64,000 nt of DNA from Shewanella sp. 10N.286.48.A6 (GTDB lineage: Bacteria; Pseudomonadota; Gammaproteobacteria; Enterobacterales; Shewanellaceae). How positions within the stretch are numbered: the stretch's first letter is position 1; the number at the start of each line of letters is the position of its first letter. Positions 38,522 through 48,233 of the stretch are shown here, piece by piece. Position numbers and translations under genes: made by a program. Where the stretch lies: the NCBI RefSeq assembly GCF_002873135.1, contig NZ_MCVI01000013.1, positions 47,041 to 111,040 of the forward strand. The letters run 5' to 3'. The notes beneath the pieces were generated by a model. It had not been told where the DNA came from and made no database searches. It worked only from the letters and a program-made list of their open reading frames with translations.

Positions 38522-38861
38522 ATGTTAAGCATCTATTAGATGATTTAATTAACAATTTGCATGCTGTAAAAATATATCTGTTAACATTTCAAATGCCACA
38601 TTTGAACTTTTTTTATAATTAACCTCAGAAATCAGTATATATCTCTAGCTTCTCATTCTTATTAAAGTGTTATCTTCTACCGATTCGGCAATGTCAGATA
38701 ATTTAACTGTGTAAATAATTGTTGGCGTAAAATTCTTTAAAATCAATGATAAACAATCGAAAGAACAATAGTTAACGGTATGTTGGTTGAGGTACAATGC
38801 GACAAAGACGAGAAAGAGTTTCATCGAATTAGTTAAATAAATCGATTTAAGTTTATTGAAG

Positions 38862-38873
38862 ATTGTTAACAAA
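38862..38873. promoter_or_regulatory. Regulon operator, one mismatch (ATTGTTAACAAA)
   Basis: It ends 6 bases upstream of the -35 of the TonB receptor 2 promoter and differs from the perfect palindrome only at the last base. Confidence 0.6.
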
Positions 38874-38879
38874 ATTATG

Positions 38880-38908
38880 TTGACAGTTATCCCCTTGGTT
38901 AGTAATGT
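38880..38908 (+). promoter_or_regulatory. Candidate promoter for TonB receptor 2
   Basis: TTGACA (38880-38885), a 17-base spacer and TAATGT (38903-38908) lie 80 bases before the start codon. The operator is just upstream of the -35, as at the membrane AraC promoter. Confidence 0.5.
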
Positions 38909-38988
38909 CTGTAAACAGGGTTGCAACATTATATTAACTTTTGCAATTCGGGTTAGGCAGAAACACAAACGCTCTTGGGGGAGTAGAT

Positions 38989-41900
38989 ATGCCAATTAAG
39001 ACATTAAAATATAAGTACAGCTCTGTATATCTCGCATTGTTAACAGCAATGTCTATGCAGGTCGTTGCTGAAGAAAAGGCAACCGATGAAGCTGCAGAAG
39101 AAATTGAAGTAATTCAAGTTAAAGGCTTAAAAAGTAGTTTAAAGAAGTCAATCAACGATAAACGTTTTTCAGAAAACCTGACTGATTCAATTAATGCTGA
39201 AGATATCGGTAAATCAACCGATCAAAACATTGCAGATGCTTTATCACGAGTTACTGGTGTTACTGTTCAGTCAGTTGATGGAGAAGGTTCTCGTATTACG
39301 GTACGTGGTGCTAATTCACAACAAAATAATGTCAGTATGAATGGCGTCCAACTCGGTTCGACTGATTTCAGTCAAAGTGTTAATTTATCGCAGTACTCAT
39401 CTGATATTTTATCTAAAATTGAAGTGGTTAAAACACCCAGTGCTGATCATGAAGAAGGTGCATTAGGTGCAAACATTAACCTGATAACTAACAAACCATT
39501 AGATTTAAATTATCAAATTAGAACGGTAACGGTTGAAGGCCGCTATAACGATTTATTAGATGACGAAAACTATAAGGTTTCAGGTACGATATCCGAAAAA
39601 ATGTTTGATGATACTTTTGGGGTGATTTTTACCGCTGTAAAAGAAACTAACTCTTACCGTAAAGATCAATATAGTGCTGATAATTGGGTATCTGAATTTT
39701 CTCATTTAGCTTCTGATACAGAAGGGAATCTTGTTGAAGATGTGTGGGGCATCACCAATAAGAATTCACGGTATGAGTTGTATAATAATGATGTAGACCG
39801 TATGAACTTTAATTTGGGATTACAGTGGACACCAACTGATTCAACAGAGTTTAATCTCAATACCAATTACACCAAACAGTCTTTTGAAAGTTCAATGCAT
39901 GGCGTTCAAGTTCGTAGTGGTCAACAAGGTAATATGATTGAAGGGATTGACCCTGGTTTAGGCGGCGGCCCATCACAGTGGACGGATCCACAGCAAGATT
40001 GGCATACCATTGATTTAAAAACCAATACATTTACTAAATACTTAAACCGATTTGGTGATGGTGGTTTAAGCCAGTCTGAAAACAAATATGATGAAGAAAA
40101 CACCGTTATCTCATTCGATGTTAGACATGATATTACTGACAATCTTATTTTAAATGCCGGTCTAGGTTACTCAAAGTCTGAACGTATTCCTGAAAACCAA
40201 GTTTATATTGCGATGCAAAACTTTAGCAATATTAACCGCTGGTTATTAAAAAATGTTCCAGAAACTGATATTGAGCCTGTTGGTTATGACTGCACTAATG
40301 GCCCATGTACTTTAGTGGGTGGTTCTGGTCTGATTGATTATGGCGAGAATAACGAATTTGGCGATCCATTAAATGTTTGGGATAACTACGGCACAACAGG
40401 CTTTAACGTTGATGAGCTCAATGCCCAGCACTTAACCTTTTTGAATCGCTCAGTTGTTGCCGTTGAAGATGAACAAAAATCAGCTTTCGTCGATTTTGAC
40501 TGGATAGTCGACGCTGGGCCATTATCAAGTATTGAGTTTGGTGCTAAGTACTCTAACCGTGAAAAATACGTAGATAACCAGCAAAATGCATTTAATAGTG
40601 TCGGCGAAGGTGTAGTTATTAATAACCCTTATACAGGAGCACCTACGGTTTTAAATGATGGTTTGAATTCGTTAAGTGGTGATCTATTTGCAACTGGGGA
40701 AAGCTTTCCTGTAGATGATTTCATGGACAGTAATGGCTATGGGCGCGATGCGATTACGGATGGTTGGACAACCTTTTCAGCATTTAAAGCATTTGATGTT
40801 GCTTTAGGTTCTCCTTCTGTTGGTTTCGAGCCTGATAATTCAAATACACGTTCTGCAGAGCTTGAAAATTTCGCTACCTACTTGAAAGCCAACTTTGATT
40901 TTTTTGACGGTCGTTTATCTGGTGATGTCGGTGTTCGTTATGTTAAAACCACTGTAGATACATCAGGTTACTCAGGTGTGCAGTTTGCTATTGACCCAGG
41001 TAACGTTGGCCGGTTAATGGACCCTTTCAAATTGGCTGAATTACGTGATTCAAGTCTGCCTGAATGTAGTGGTATTCCATTTTACGGTACTGATTGGAAC
41101 GCAGAAACTCGTTGGGCTCGTGTTGATGGCAATGGTTACGATACTAATGGTACTAACGATTTAACTGATGATATTGCTCGACCAGATGAAGGTGCTTGTT
41201 TTGATGCTAATGCTGTACGTGGTAATCCAAACGAAAGTGGTTGGTGGTTATGGCGTCACAGTGATATATCTACTGAAAAATTCTATGGTTATGGTGATAG
41301 ACAACTTGACGAAAATGGTCAGCTTGTTGCAACTGAAGATAGAAGTAAGCGTAGCTTTGCTGTAACTGGTACTCATGATTATGACGTTTTCTTACCCAGT
41401 CTAAACTTGAATTATCTGCTTACTGACGATTCGGTACTACGTTTTGCAGCATCTAAGACGATGGCACGCCCACAAATTGATTCATTACGTCCTGGTTTTA
41501 AAGTGCGTGAAACCCAGTGGGGCGGTTACAATCGTAATAACACCATTACCCTCACAACACCTAAATTAGACCCATTAGAATCAATTAACTTAGATTTATC
41601 GTACGAATGGTACTTTAACGAATCAGGTATGTTGTCTGCAGGCCTATTCTATAAAGACATGACTAATTTCGAAGAATCTGAAACTGTTGTGACTTATATG
41701 GATGACCTACGAGATGTCGGCTTAACAGAAGGCGAAGGTTATAATCCTGATGATTTAGTATTGGTAGCTGGCCAAGACAGTCTTGAACAATGTATGCCTA
41801 AACGCTTCCAGGGTAATGATGAATTCCGTGAAGATTGGATGTATTCAGGTGACTTGGAGCAAATGTGTGCTCAGTTCAAAACAACTCGTATCAAAAATGG

Positions 41901-42450
41901 TAAAGGTGCGAACATTAAAGGGGTTGAACTGCAGTATATTCAAACTTTTGACATGCTACCCGGTTGGCTTTCAGGTTTAGGTATTCAAACTAATTATACC
42001 TATCAAGACAGTAAATATGACCAAGAAGTATCGTCAATAGATGACACTGTTCAACTACCTGAGTTACAAGTTGCCTATACACCTGAGCATAGTTATAACT
42101 TAACTGCATTTTGGGAGAAAAATGGCCATCAGTTGCGTTTATCCTACCGAGGTAATACCGATCAGCTAGCTAAACGTTCTTGGGAGTCGGGTTCATTATG
42201 GGAAGAAGGGCGTCAAACATTAGATTTTTCGGCGAGTTACAAGCTAAATGATATGGTGACTTTCTCCTTTCAAGCGGTTAATTTAACGGATGAAGGTGTT
42301 CGTCAGTATTACACTAGTCGCTTCCTTAATGTTAATGGAGATGTTTTAGACGAAGGTAGCCCAATCAGTGGTAACGCGACCGATTCTAGAACCGTTAATC
42401 AATATCAAACAGGTCGAACATTCCGCCTTAATGCTCGAATGAACTTCTAA
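38989..42450 (+). CDS. TonB-dependent receptor 2 (large)
   Basis: Start at ATG 38989, preceded by GGGGGAG, giving 1153 residues. A signal peptide ends at VVA-E (about residue 23). A TonB box-like IEVIQVKG precedes the plug (NAEDIGKSTDQNIADALSRV, VRGANSQQNN, EGALGANINL), and the barrel ends with Phe. It is over 200 residues longer than the receptor at 18200, mainly through extended outside loops, and shares its N-terminal pattern, so the two probably bind different agar or porphyran oligosaccharides. No halogenase or SapC partner follows. A terminator and the third GH50 gene come next. Confidence 0.93.
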   Translation: MPIKTLKYKYSSVYLALLTAMSMQVVAEEKATDEAAEEIEVIQVKGLKSSLKKSINDKRFSENLTDSINAEDIGKSTDQNIADALSRVTGVTVQSVDGEGSRITVRGANSQQNNVSMNGVQLGSTDFSQSVNLSQYSSDILSKIEVVKTPSADHEEGALGANINLITNKPLDLNYQIRTVTVEGRYNDLLDDENYKVSGTISEKMFDDTFGVIFTAVKETNSYRKDQYSADNWVSEFSHLASDTEGNLVEDVWGITNKNSRYELYNNDVDRMNFNLGLQWTPTDSTEFNLNTNYTKQSFESSMHGVQVRSGQQGNMIEGIDPGLGGGPSQWTDPQQDWHTIDLKTNTFTKYLNRFGDGGLSQSENKYDEENTVISFDVRHDITDNLILNAGLGYSKSERIPENQVYIAMQNFSNINRWLLKNVPETDIEPVGYDCTNGPCTLVGGSGLIDYGENNEFGDPLNVWDNYGTTGFNVDELNAQHLTFLNRSVVAVEDEQKSAFVDFDWIVDAGPLSSIEFGAKYSNREKYVDNQQNAFNSVGEGVVINNPYTGAPTVLNDGLNSLSGDLFATGESFPVDDFMDSNGYGRDAITDGWTTFSAFKAFDVALGSPSVGFEPDNSNTRSAELENFATYLKANFDFFDGRLSGDVGVRYVKTTVDTSGYSGVQFAIDPGNVGRLMDPFKLAELRDSSLPECSGIPFYGTDWNAETRWARVDGNGYDTNGTNDLTDDIARPDEGACFDANAVRGNPNESGWWLWRHSDISTEKFYGYGDRQLDENGQLVATEDRSKRSFAVTGTHDYDVFLPSLNLNYLLTDDSVLRFAASKTMARPQIDSLRPGFKVRETQWGGYNRNNTITLTTPKLDPLESINLDLSYEWYFNESGMLSAGLFYKDMTNFEESETVVTYMDDLRDVGLTEGEGYNPDDLVLVAGQDSLEQCMPKRFQGNDEFREDWMYSGDLEQMCAQFKTTRIKNGKGANIKGVELQYIQTFDMLPGWLSGLGIQTNYTYQDSKYDQEVSSIDDTVQLPELQVAYTPEHSYNLTAFWEKNGHQLRLSYRGNTDQLAKRSWESGSLWEEGRQTLDFSASYKLNDMVTFSFQAVNLTDEGVRQYYTSRFLNVNGDVLDEGSPISGNATDSRTVNQYQTGRTFRLNARMNF

Positions 42451-42465
42451 TCTAGCTTCTCAATT

Positions 42466-42492
42466 AAGGGTCACTTTAGTGGCCCTTTTTTT
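42466..42492 (+). terminator. Terminator after TonB receptor 2
   Basis: AAGGGTCAC and GTGGCCCTT pair with one mismatch around TTTA and a run of eight T follows. Confidence 0.75.
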
Positions 42493-42554
42493 TATTAAAT
42501 TAACATCAATTGCCCATATTTACTGTGTCATTAATCCATGACAAGGAGTGTAAT

Positions 42555-44906
42555 ATGAAACTGACTTGCGTTTATCCTAATGCCTTATTGCTAAGTGTAT
42601 TAACACTGGCGGGTTGTCAGCCTGTCGCTTCACCTGAATCACAAAAAAACTCAACCGATAATTCTGCACCATCAATCGAATCCACTAGTTTAGTGCGCGA
42701 ACAGACCACAAGTTTAATGACTTTAGTCGATTTCGCTTCTGCTGAGCAGCAAACTTGGCTACAAAGCCGTTCTGCAAAATTTCAGTTGCTAAAAAACCAA
42801 CTACAAATTGGTTTTTTAGCTCAACATAATATTTCAACCGTCAGCATCAAACCTGAACAGCCATGGGACTTATCGTCACTAAGTCGATATAACTTGGCAT
42901 TTGATGTGGCTAACCCTCAAGATAAATCAGTGCATTTTTATTTATCCGTTGAAAATCAGCAAGGTGAGTACCAAAGCCACTCAATCAGTATTGCACCTCA
43001 TTATAAAGGCACGGTATTTTTCCCGCTAGATGGTAAAGAAGCTGTTACTGAAGCTGGTTTTTGGGGCGATGCTATGCCTTGGAAAACCGACGATTCATTA
43101 ATGGTTTGGCGTTCATGGCGTGCCGATAACGTAGATTTAACTCAAATTGCTGCATTGAATTTTTTTACTATTGGCCTGTTAGAAAACCGCTCAATTGAAA
43201 TTAAAGATATTCGCATAAGGGCGAATCCAGAGCCCGATCCGCAATGGCTTAATAAGATTGTGGATCAATATGGTCAAAATGCCCTTATTGATTACCCGCT
43301 AAAAATTACCTCCGATGAGCAATTAGCACTGCAAACCGCCGAGGAGTTGGCTCAACTTAACGCATCATCAGGTATGCCTAATCGCTCGATATATGGTGGA
43401 TACACTAAAGGGCCTAAGTTAAAAGCCACAGGTTTTTTTAGAACTGAAAAAGTTGATGGTAAGTGGTGGATGGTTGACCCACAAGGTCATGTGTTTTTTT
43501 CACATGGCCCTGCTAATGTGAGAATGGCCAATATGTCGACATTAACGGGAATTGATTATAAAGATGATGCTGTGCGTTATCGTGACCCGAATGAAACCAC
43601 CCCTGAAGACTCAATGGGAACGGTGCAAATCCCACAAGCCATAAAAGACAGTCGATATGTGGCGTCATCTTTACGGCACAATATGTTTGAGTGGTTGCCG
43701 GAATATTCAGATCCCCTCGCTAAGCATTACAGCTACCGCCGTTCAACCCACAAAGGCGCAATGCCGTATGGTGAAACCTATAGTTTTTATCAGGCGAATT
43801 TACAGCGTAAATACGGTAATCAACCTGATGGTGCATACTTAACCAAATGGCATGAAGTAACATTATCTCGAATGAAAGACTGGGGCTTTACTTCATTTGG
43901 TAACTGGGTAGACCCAGCTTTCTATAGTGCTAAACAAGTGCCATATTTTGCCAATGGTTGGATTATTGGTGATTTTAAAACCCTATCTGGCTCAGTTAAT
44001 CATTGGGGCTTAATGCCAGATCCCTTTGACCCGGAGTTTGCCCGTCGAGCTAAGATAACCATTGATGAGATTTCAGACTCTGTAAAAGACTCGCCTTGGT
44101 GTGCTGGCATTTTCATTGATAATGAAAAAAGCTGGGGTGAGCGAGAAGGCTCAATTGAATCGCGCTATGGAGTCATTTTAGATGCCTTGTCTAAAAACAT
44201 AACTGAAAGCCCTGCTAAAAAAGCCTTTAGTGAATTTTTACATCAAAAGTATACCCAAATCGAGCAGTTAAATGCTGCTTGGCAAACTGACATTATCGAT
44301 TGGGATTCGCTCAACCAAGGCGTTACCTTTAACCAATACAGTGAATCACAAGTAGCTGATTTATCGAGTTTACTGGAGTTATTAGGTGAGCAATACTTTA
44401 AGGTGGTGCATAACACCCTAGCGGAGAAAATGCCTAATCATTTATACATGGGGGCCAGAATGGCGAATTGGGGCATGCCAGATGAAATTATTAAGGCCTC
44501 ACTGAAATATTCTGATGTACTGAGTTTCAATATTTATGAAGAAGGAATGCAACCTCACTTTTGGCAGTTTTTAGAGCAGGTTGATTTGCCGGTGGTTATT
44601 GGTGAATTCCATATTGGCAGCACTGAAGGTTCAGGCCTGTTTAACCCAGGTATTGTGCATGCTAGTGGTCAACAGGATAGAGCCAATAAGTATAAAAACT
44701 ACATGCAAAGCGTGTTAGAAAAACCATATATGGTTGGCGCACATTGGTTTCAATATGTTGATGAACCGCTAACTGGGCGAGCCTTTGACGGCGAGAATGC
44801 CAATATTGGGTTTGTGACGGTGACAGATACGCCTTATCCGCAATTAATTGAGGCGGTTAAAGAGGTGACTTCAACCATGTATCAGCAGAGGCTAGACACT
44901 AAATAA
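42555..44906 (+). CDS. GH50 beta-agarase 3 (lipoprotein)
   Basis: Start at ATG 42555 with AAGGAG 7 bases before it, giving 783 residues; the longer reading adds 15 residues. A lipobox LAGC predicts anchoring. Layout again is a CBM-like domain (about 55-230) and the GH50 barrel, with presumed acid/base Glu524 (IDNEKSWG) and nucleophile Glu684 (VIGEFHIG), 160 residues apart. It departs from the other two copies at several barrel positions (for example GPKLKATGFFR in place of GPKLAATGYFR) and carries a GSTEGSGLFNPG insertion in the GEFH loop region. It follows the TonB receptor and has no operator of its own. A terminator follows. Confidence 0.92.
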   Translation: MKLTCVYPNALLLSVLTLAGCQPVASPESQKNSTDNSAPSIESTSLVREQTTSLMTLVDFASAEQQTWLQSRSAKFQLLKNQLQIGFLAQHNISTVSIKPEQPWDLSSLSRYNLAFDVANPQDKSVHFYLSVENQQGEYQSHSISIAPHYKGTVFFPLDGKEAVTEAGFWGDAMPWKTDDSLMVWRSWRADNVDLTQIAALNFFTIGLLENRSIEIKDIRIRANPEPDPQWLNKIVDQYGQNALIDYPLKITSDEQLALQTAEELAQLNASSGMPNRSIYGGYTKGPKLKATGFFRTEKVDGKWWMVDPQGHVFFSHGPANVRMANMSTLTGIDYKDDAVRYRDPNETTPEDSMGTVQIPQAIKDSRYVASSLRHNMFEWLPEYSDPLAKHYSYRRSTHKGAMPYGETYSFYQANLQRKYGNQPDGAYLTKWHEVTLSRMKDWGFTSFGNWVDPAFYSAKQVPYFANGWIIGDFKTLSGSVNHWGLMPDPFDPEFARRAKITIDEISDSVKDSPWCAGIFIDNEKSWGEREGSIESRYGVILDALSKNITESPAKKAFSEFLHQKYTQIEQLNAAWQTDIIDWDSLNQGVTFNQYSESQVADLSSLLELLGEQYFKVVHNTLAEKMPNHLYMGARMANWGMPDEIIKASLKYSDVLSFNIYEEGMQPHFWQFLEQVDLPVVIGEFHIGSTEGSGLFNPGIVHASGQQDRANKYKNYMQSVLEKPYMVGAHWFQYVDEPLTGRAFDGENANIGFVTVTDTPYPQLIEAVKEVTSTMYQQRLDTK

Positions 44907-44926
44907 CCTTTACTGATTGAAGTGAT

Positions 44927-44960
44927 AGGGCTAATGGCTTGGTAGCATTAGCCCTTTTTT
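44927..44960 (+). terminator. Terminator after GH50 gene 3
   Basis: AGGGCTAATG and CATTAGCCCT pair around a 9-base loop and a T run follows. Confidence 0.82.
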
Positions 44961-45104
44961 TGTGGCTGACAAATGCCACTTAAAGTATCCAAATGGCATT
45001 AAAGTGATATTTCTGCACCTAATATGTGTATTTTACTACTCATTGCCACGCTAGGATGTTACTTCGTATTAACATTTTTATATCTAGCCATAAAAAGGTG
45101 TGCA

Positions 45105-46295
45105 ATGACAGCCAAAATCAAAGGTATTAGCCAGTTTAACGATGCGTTTTCCGACAAGCGATCAACATCGGGTTTGGGGCAGATGGACGATCAAAATGAC
45201 CCGGTAAAGATGATTTTAGGCTTAAAAGCACTACGAAAAGCGGCGCATGATAGTACTATTTTTCAGTCTGGCGCAACCCCCGGGCGTATTGTTATTCCTT
45301 CAGAAGTTGCCATTAGACAAACTCGTCAAATTCCATTTGAGCTTGACCCTCCTGAGCACAGTGGTTTTCGTGAATTACTTAACCCTTGGTTTAAACGTCC
45401 ATTAGCTGCCGTTTATCAAGCCAAATTACAGCAAATAATAGATCAAACTATTGCACATGCTTTAGATAAAGCTTCAGTTGATATTGTGGCTGAATTCGCC
45501 TTACCGCTTCAATCTAAAGCACTGTCTTTATTGCTAAATACTTCAATGAATAAAGCGCAAACTTGGATTGATTGGGGAACACATGTATTTAGAAGTGAAT
45601 CCAGTAACTTAGATGCAGATAAAGCCAATGTTTTATATGACTACATAGATGCTGAAATTGATAAAACAATGGCTAAGCCAAGACCCGATGATTCCGCCAC
45701 AGAAGACCTTTATTCGGTACTGCTTAATGCGGAAGTTGACGGTAAAAAACTGACTAAGGAACAAGTGAAAGGTGTGATGATTTTAACCTTTGCTGGTGGT
45801 CGAGATACGGTGATTAATGCCATTACTAACACCATTGCTTACTTTAGTGAAAACATCAATGACTTACAGCGAATTGCTAGCGAACCAGACATTGTTAACC
45901 GAGCGGTTGAAGAGTTATTGCGTTATTTTTCTCCGTTAACCCAAATGGGTCGTGTAGCAACTGAAGATACTACTGTTTATGAGCATGCCATTAAAGCCGA
46001 TAGCCGAGTTTCATTGTGTTGGGCTTCTGCAAATCGTGATGAAACAGTATTCAGTAACCCTAACTCAGTCGACTTTGACCGCAAAGTGAATCCACATGTG
46101 AGTTTCGGTTTTAGTCACCACAATTGTTTAGGGGCGACTCATGCAAGGCAAATTTTAAGGCAACTGGTGCTGACACTGGCAAATACAGTGGCTGACATTA
46201 ACGTTGTTAGCGCTGATGAAAACATTGAACAGTTAGGCGAGTTTTCACGCAAAGTGGGCTTTAACCACCTAGTGGTCAGCCTGACAGCGAAATAA
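45105..46295 (+). CDS. Cytochrome P450, likely 6-O-methyl-D-galactose demethylase
   Basis: Start at ATG 45105 with AAAGGTG before it, giving 396 residues, the length of soluble bacterial P450s; the longer reading would add an unlikely hydrophobic leader. The heme ligand Cys341 lies in FGFSHHNCLG, the ExxR pair is Glu270/Arg273, and the oxygen-binding I-helix motif is FAGGRDT. A ferredoxin and a ferredoxin reductase follow, making a complete three-part class I system. In agar/porphyran degraders such sets (CYP236A-like in Zobellia and Formosa) demethylate 6-O-methyl-D-galactose, releasing formaldehyde and galactose. That role is inferred from context and fits the dehydrogenase and esterase genes to the right. 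No operator is seen upstream. Confidence 0.85.
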   Translation: MTAKIKGISQFNDAFSDKRSTSGLGQMDDQNDPVKMILGLKALRKAAHDSTIFQSGATPGRIVIPSEVAIRQTRQIPFELDPPEHSGFRELLNPWFKRPLAAVYQAKLQQIIDQTIAHALDKASVDIVAEFALPLQSKALSLLLNTSMNKAQTWIDWGTHVFRSESSNLDADKANVLYDYIDAEIDKTMAKPRPDDSATEDLYSVLLNAEVDGKKLTKEQVKGVMILTFAGGRDTVINAITNTIAYFSENINDLQRIASEPDIVNRAVEELLRYFSPLTQMGRVATEDTTVYEHAIKADSRVSLCWASANRDETVFSNPNSVDFDRKVNPHVSFGFSHHNCLGATHARQILRQLVLTLANTVADINVVSADENIEQLGEFSRKVGFNHLVVSLTAK

Positions 46296-46540
46296 CTAAT
46301 CTGTGCGACGGATAGGAGATTAGCTAACGCACTTATTTATTTTTAGATTGATTTTAAAATACATTTCTAGAGATATTTTTGCTTAGAACAAGGCAAATTT
46401 GTGCGTCAATAGCTAGTCTATTGCAAGCAAATGTAACGCTATTATCAGTAAAAACAGCCTCTAGAAAGTAAGTTGTTATGCGCAGCTCAGGTTAACTAAT
46501 AACTTAATAAAACGAAAACTAACAATAAAGGAATTATACA

Positions 46541-46849
46541 ATGGCTAAAGTCATCTTTGTTACTCAAAACAACGGCTCGGTGGAAGTGGAAGGCGACAGC
46601 GGCTCTTTAATGGAGTTAGCGGTGGCAAATGGTGTTGCAGGTATTGATGGTGACTGTGGCGGAGTGTGTTCATGTGCCACATGCCATATTTATGTAGACC
46701 CAGCCGACTTTGACAGAGTTGGGGCGGCAGAAGAAGTGGAAGCTGATATGTTGGAATTGGATGGCAAGGTGACTGAATATAGTCGTTTGTGTTGCCAAAT
46801 TGAAGTATCTGAACAAATTGATGGAATGACTTTTGTTGTCGCCAACTAA
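46541..46849 (+). CDS. Putidaredoxin-type [2Fe-2S] ferredoxin
   Basis: This 102-residue electron carrier has the cluster ligands Cys39, Cys45, Cys48 (DCGGVCSCATC) and Cys85 (RLCCQI), the spacing of putidaredoxin. It should pass electrons from the reductase 20 bases downstream to the P450 upstream. An AAAGGAA ribosome site precedes the start. A 245-base gap separates it from the P450 gene; that gap shows no gene and no clear promoter. Confidence 0.93.
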   Translation: MAKVIFVTQNNGSVEVEGDSGSLMELAVANGVAGIDGDCGGVCSCATCHIYVDPADFDRVGAAEEVEADMLELDGKVTEYSRLCCQIEVSEQIDGMTFVVAN

Positions 46850-46869
46850 GATCACTTTAAGGGTTAAAC

Positions 46870-48198
46870 ATGCAATCAGCTGAAGAATTTCGTTCTAACA
46901 ATGGCGCTGTCGTGATTATTGGTGCCAGTCATGCAGGGGTTAATTTTGCATTTAACCTACTTCAACAAGGGTGGACTGGCTGCATAACTTTAATCGAACG
47001 TGATCCCGAGTTGCCGTATCACAGGCCACCGTTATCTAAAAAAACATTGCAATCAGCAGAGTTGAAGTCGACACCATTGAAGGCTGAAAAAGCCTACAAA
47101 GATAACAATATTGAATTAAAGCTTGGTTATGAGGTGACCGTTGTTAATCATTCAGCCAAGCAGCTGACTCTCAATGATGGTCAATATATTCATTATGACA
47201 AATTAATCATTGCGACCGGCTGTCGGGCCTTTATTCCGCCTATTTCAGGGATGGACGTGGCTGAGACTTCAAATACTAATCGGTCTATTTTTACTATGCG
47301 CACTTTTGCTGATACGACAGCCATTAAGGCGGCACTAAATAACAGCAGCGATAAGCAGGTGGTTATTATTGGCGGTGGTTATATTGGCCTTGAAAGCGCC
47401 GCATCCTTGATTGCAATGGGTGCCAAAGTGACTGTGATTGAAAAGCAGCCGAAGATATTATCGCGAGTGACGTCAGCCGTGATGTCAGACTTTTTAACTG
47501 AATTACATCTCAGTAAAGGTGCTGAAATACTGACAGGTAAAGACGTTATTGAAGTTAAGCAACTCAGTCACCAATATCCTCACCAGCCCTCTCACCAGTA
47601 CCAACATAAACAAGTGGTGGTGTGCGGTGACGGCAGTGAATATTGTGCCGATTTTATTATTGTTGGTGTCGGCGTTAGGCTAAATTCGCAATTAGCGCTT
47701 GATGCAGGTGTTGAGGTTGAGCAGGGCATTAAAGTGAATGAGGCTTGCCAAACATCTAATGAAGACATTTTTGCCATTGGTGATTGCACTCAGCAATTTA
47801 GCTCACTTTATCAAAGATGGATTCGGCTTGAGTCAGTTCAAAATGCCGTTGATCAGGCCAAAATTGCCGCGCAGTTTTTAACGGGGAAATTATCCCAAGG
47901 TGAGCCTGTTCAGCAAACCGTTCCTTGGTTCTGGTCAGATCAATATAACTGTAAATTGCAAATTGTAGGCTTGTCTGACGGCTATGATGAGCTCCTTGTG
48001 AAGCAAGAATCAGTCGATCAGTTTTCGGTTTGGTATTTTAAAGCAGATAAGTTGCTGTGTGTTGAGGCCGTAAATTATGCCAAAGCTTATGTGTTAGGCA
48101 CGCAGGCGATAAAGCAAAATCTCTTAGTTGATAAGACGGCATTGCAAAGTCGGGATGCGTTATCCAAAGAAATCCTGTTTTTAGCAGTTTCTAACTAA
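46870..48198 (+). CDS. NAD(P)H-dependent ferredoxin reductase (putidaredoxin reductase type)
   Basis: This 442-residue FAD enzyme has two dinucleotide folds: VVIIGASHAGVNFA near the start and VVIIGGGYIGLESA in the middle. The conserved LPYHRPPLSKKTL and the FAIGDCTQ motif that touches FAD are also present. It supplies electrons to the ferredoxin and P450. It is slightly longer than family norm (about 400-410) through a His/Gln-rich loop (QLSHQYPHQPSHQYQHK). It ends convergent with an AraC regulator. Confidence 0.92.
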   Translation: MQSAEEFRSNNGAVVIIGASHAGVNFAFNLLQQGWTGCITLIERDPELPYHRPPLSKKTLQSAELKSTPLKAEKAYKDNNIELKLGYEVTVVNHSAKQLTLNDGQYIHYDKLIIATGCRAFIPPISGMDVAETSNTNRSIFTMRTFADTTAIKAALNNSSDKQVVIIGGGYIGLESAASLIAMGAKVTVIEKQPKILSRVTSAVMSDFLTELHLSKGAEILTGKDVIEVKQLSHQYPHQPSHQYQHKQVVVCGDGSEYCADFIIVGVGVRLNSQLALDAGVEVEQGIKVNEACQTSNEDIFAIGDCTQQFSSLYQRWIRLESVQNAVDQAKIAAQFLTGKLSQGEPVQQTVPWFWSDQYNCKLQIVGLSDGYDELLVKQESVDQFSVWYFKADKLLCVEAVNYAKAYVLGTQAIKQNLLVDKTALQSRDALSKEILFLAVSN

Positions 48199-48233
48199 CA
48201 TTTACTCTGCTGATTAGTCGACACCGCAATCGA

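Larger units (their letters stand above)
38522..38988. other. Intergenic region before TonB receptor 2
   Basis: No convincing gene is seen in this 467-base AT-rich gap. A 116-residue minus-strand reading here has no family likeness and crosses the promoter. The gap contains the operator at 38862, a candidate promoter at 38880 and a weak TCTGTTAACATT at 38577. Confidence 0.55.

Noticed and set aside
38577..38588. TCTGTTAACATT upstream of TonB receptor 2
   Set aside because: Three mismatches to the palindrome and a better copy at 38862 closer to the promoter.
38645..38995. 116-residue minus-strand reading
   Set aside because: No family likeness; it runs across the operator and promoter of TonB receptor 2.
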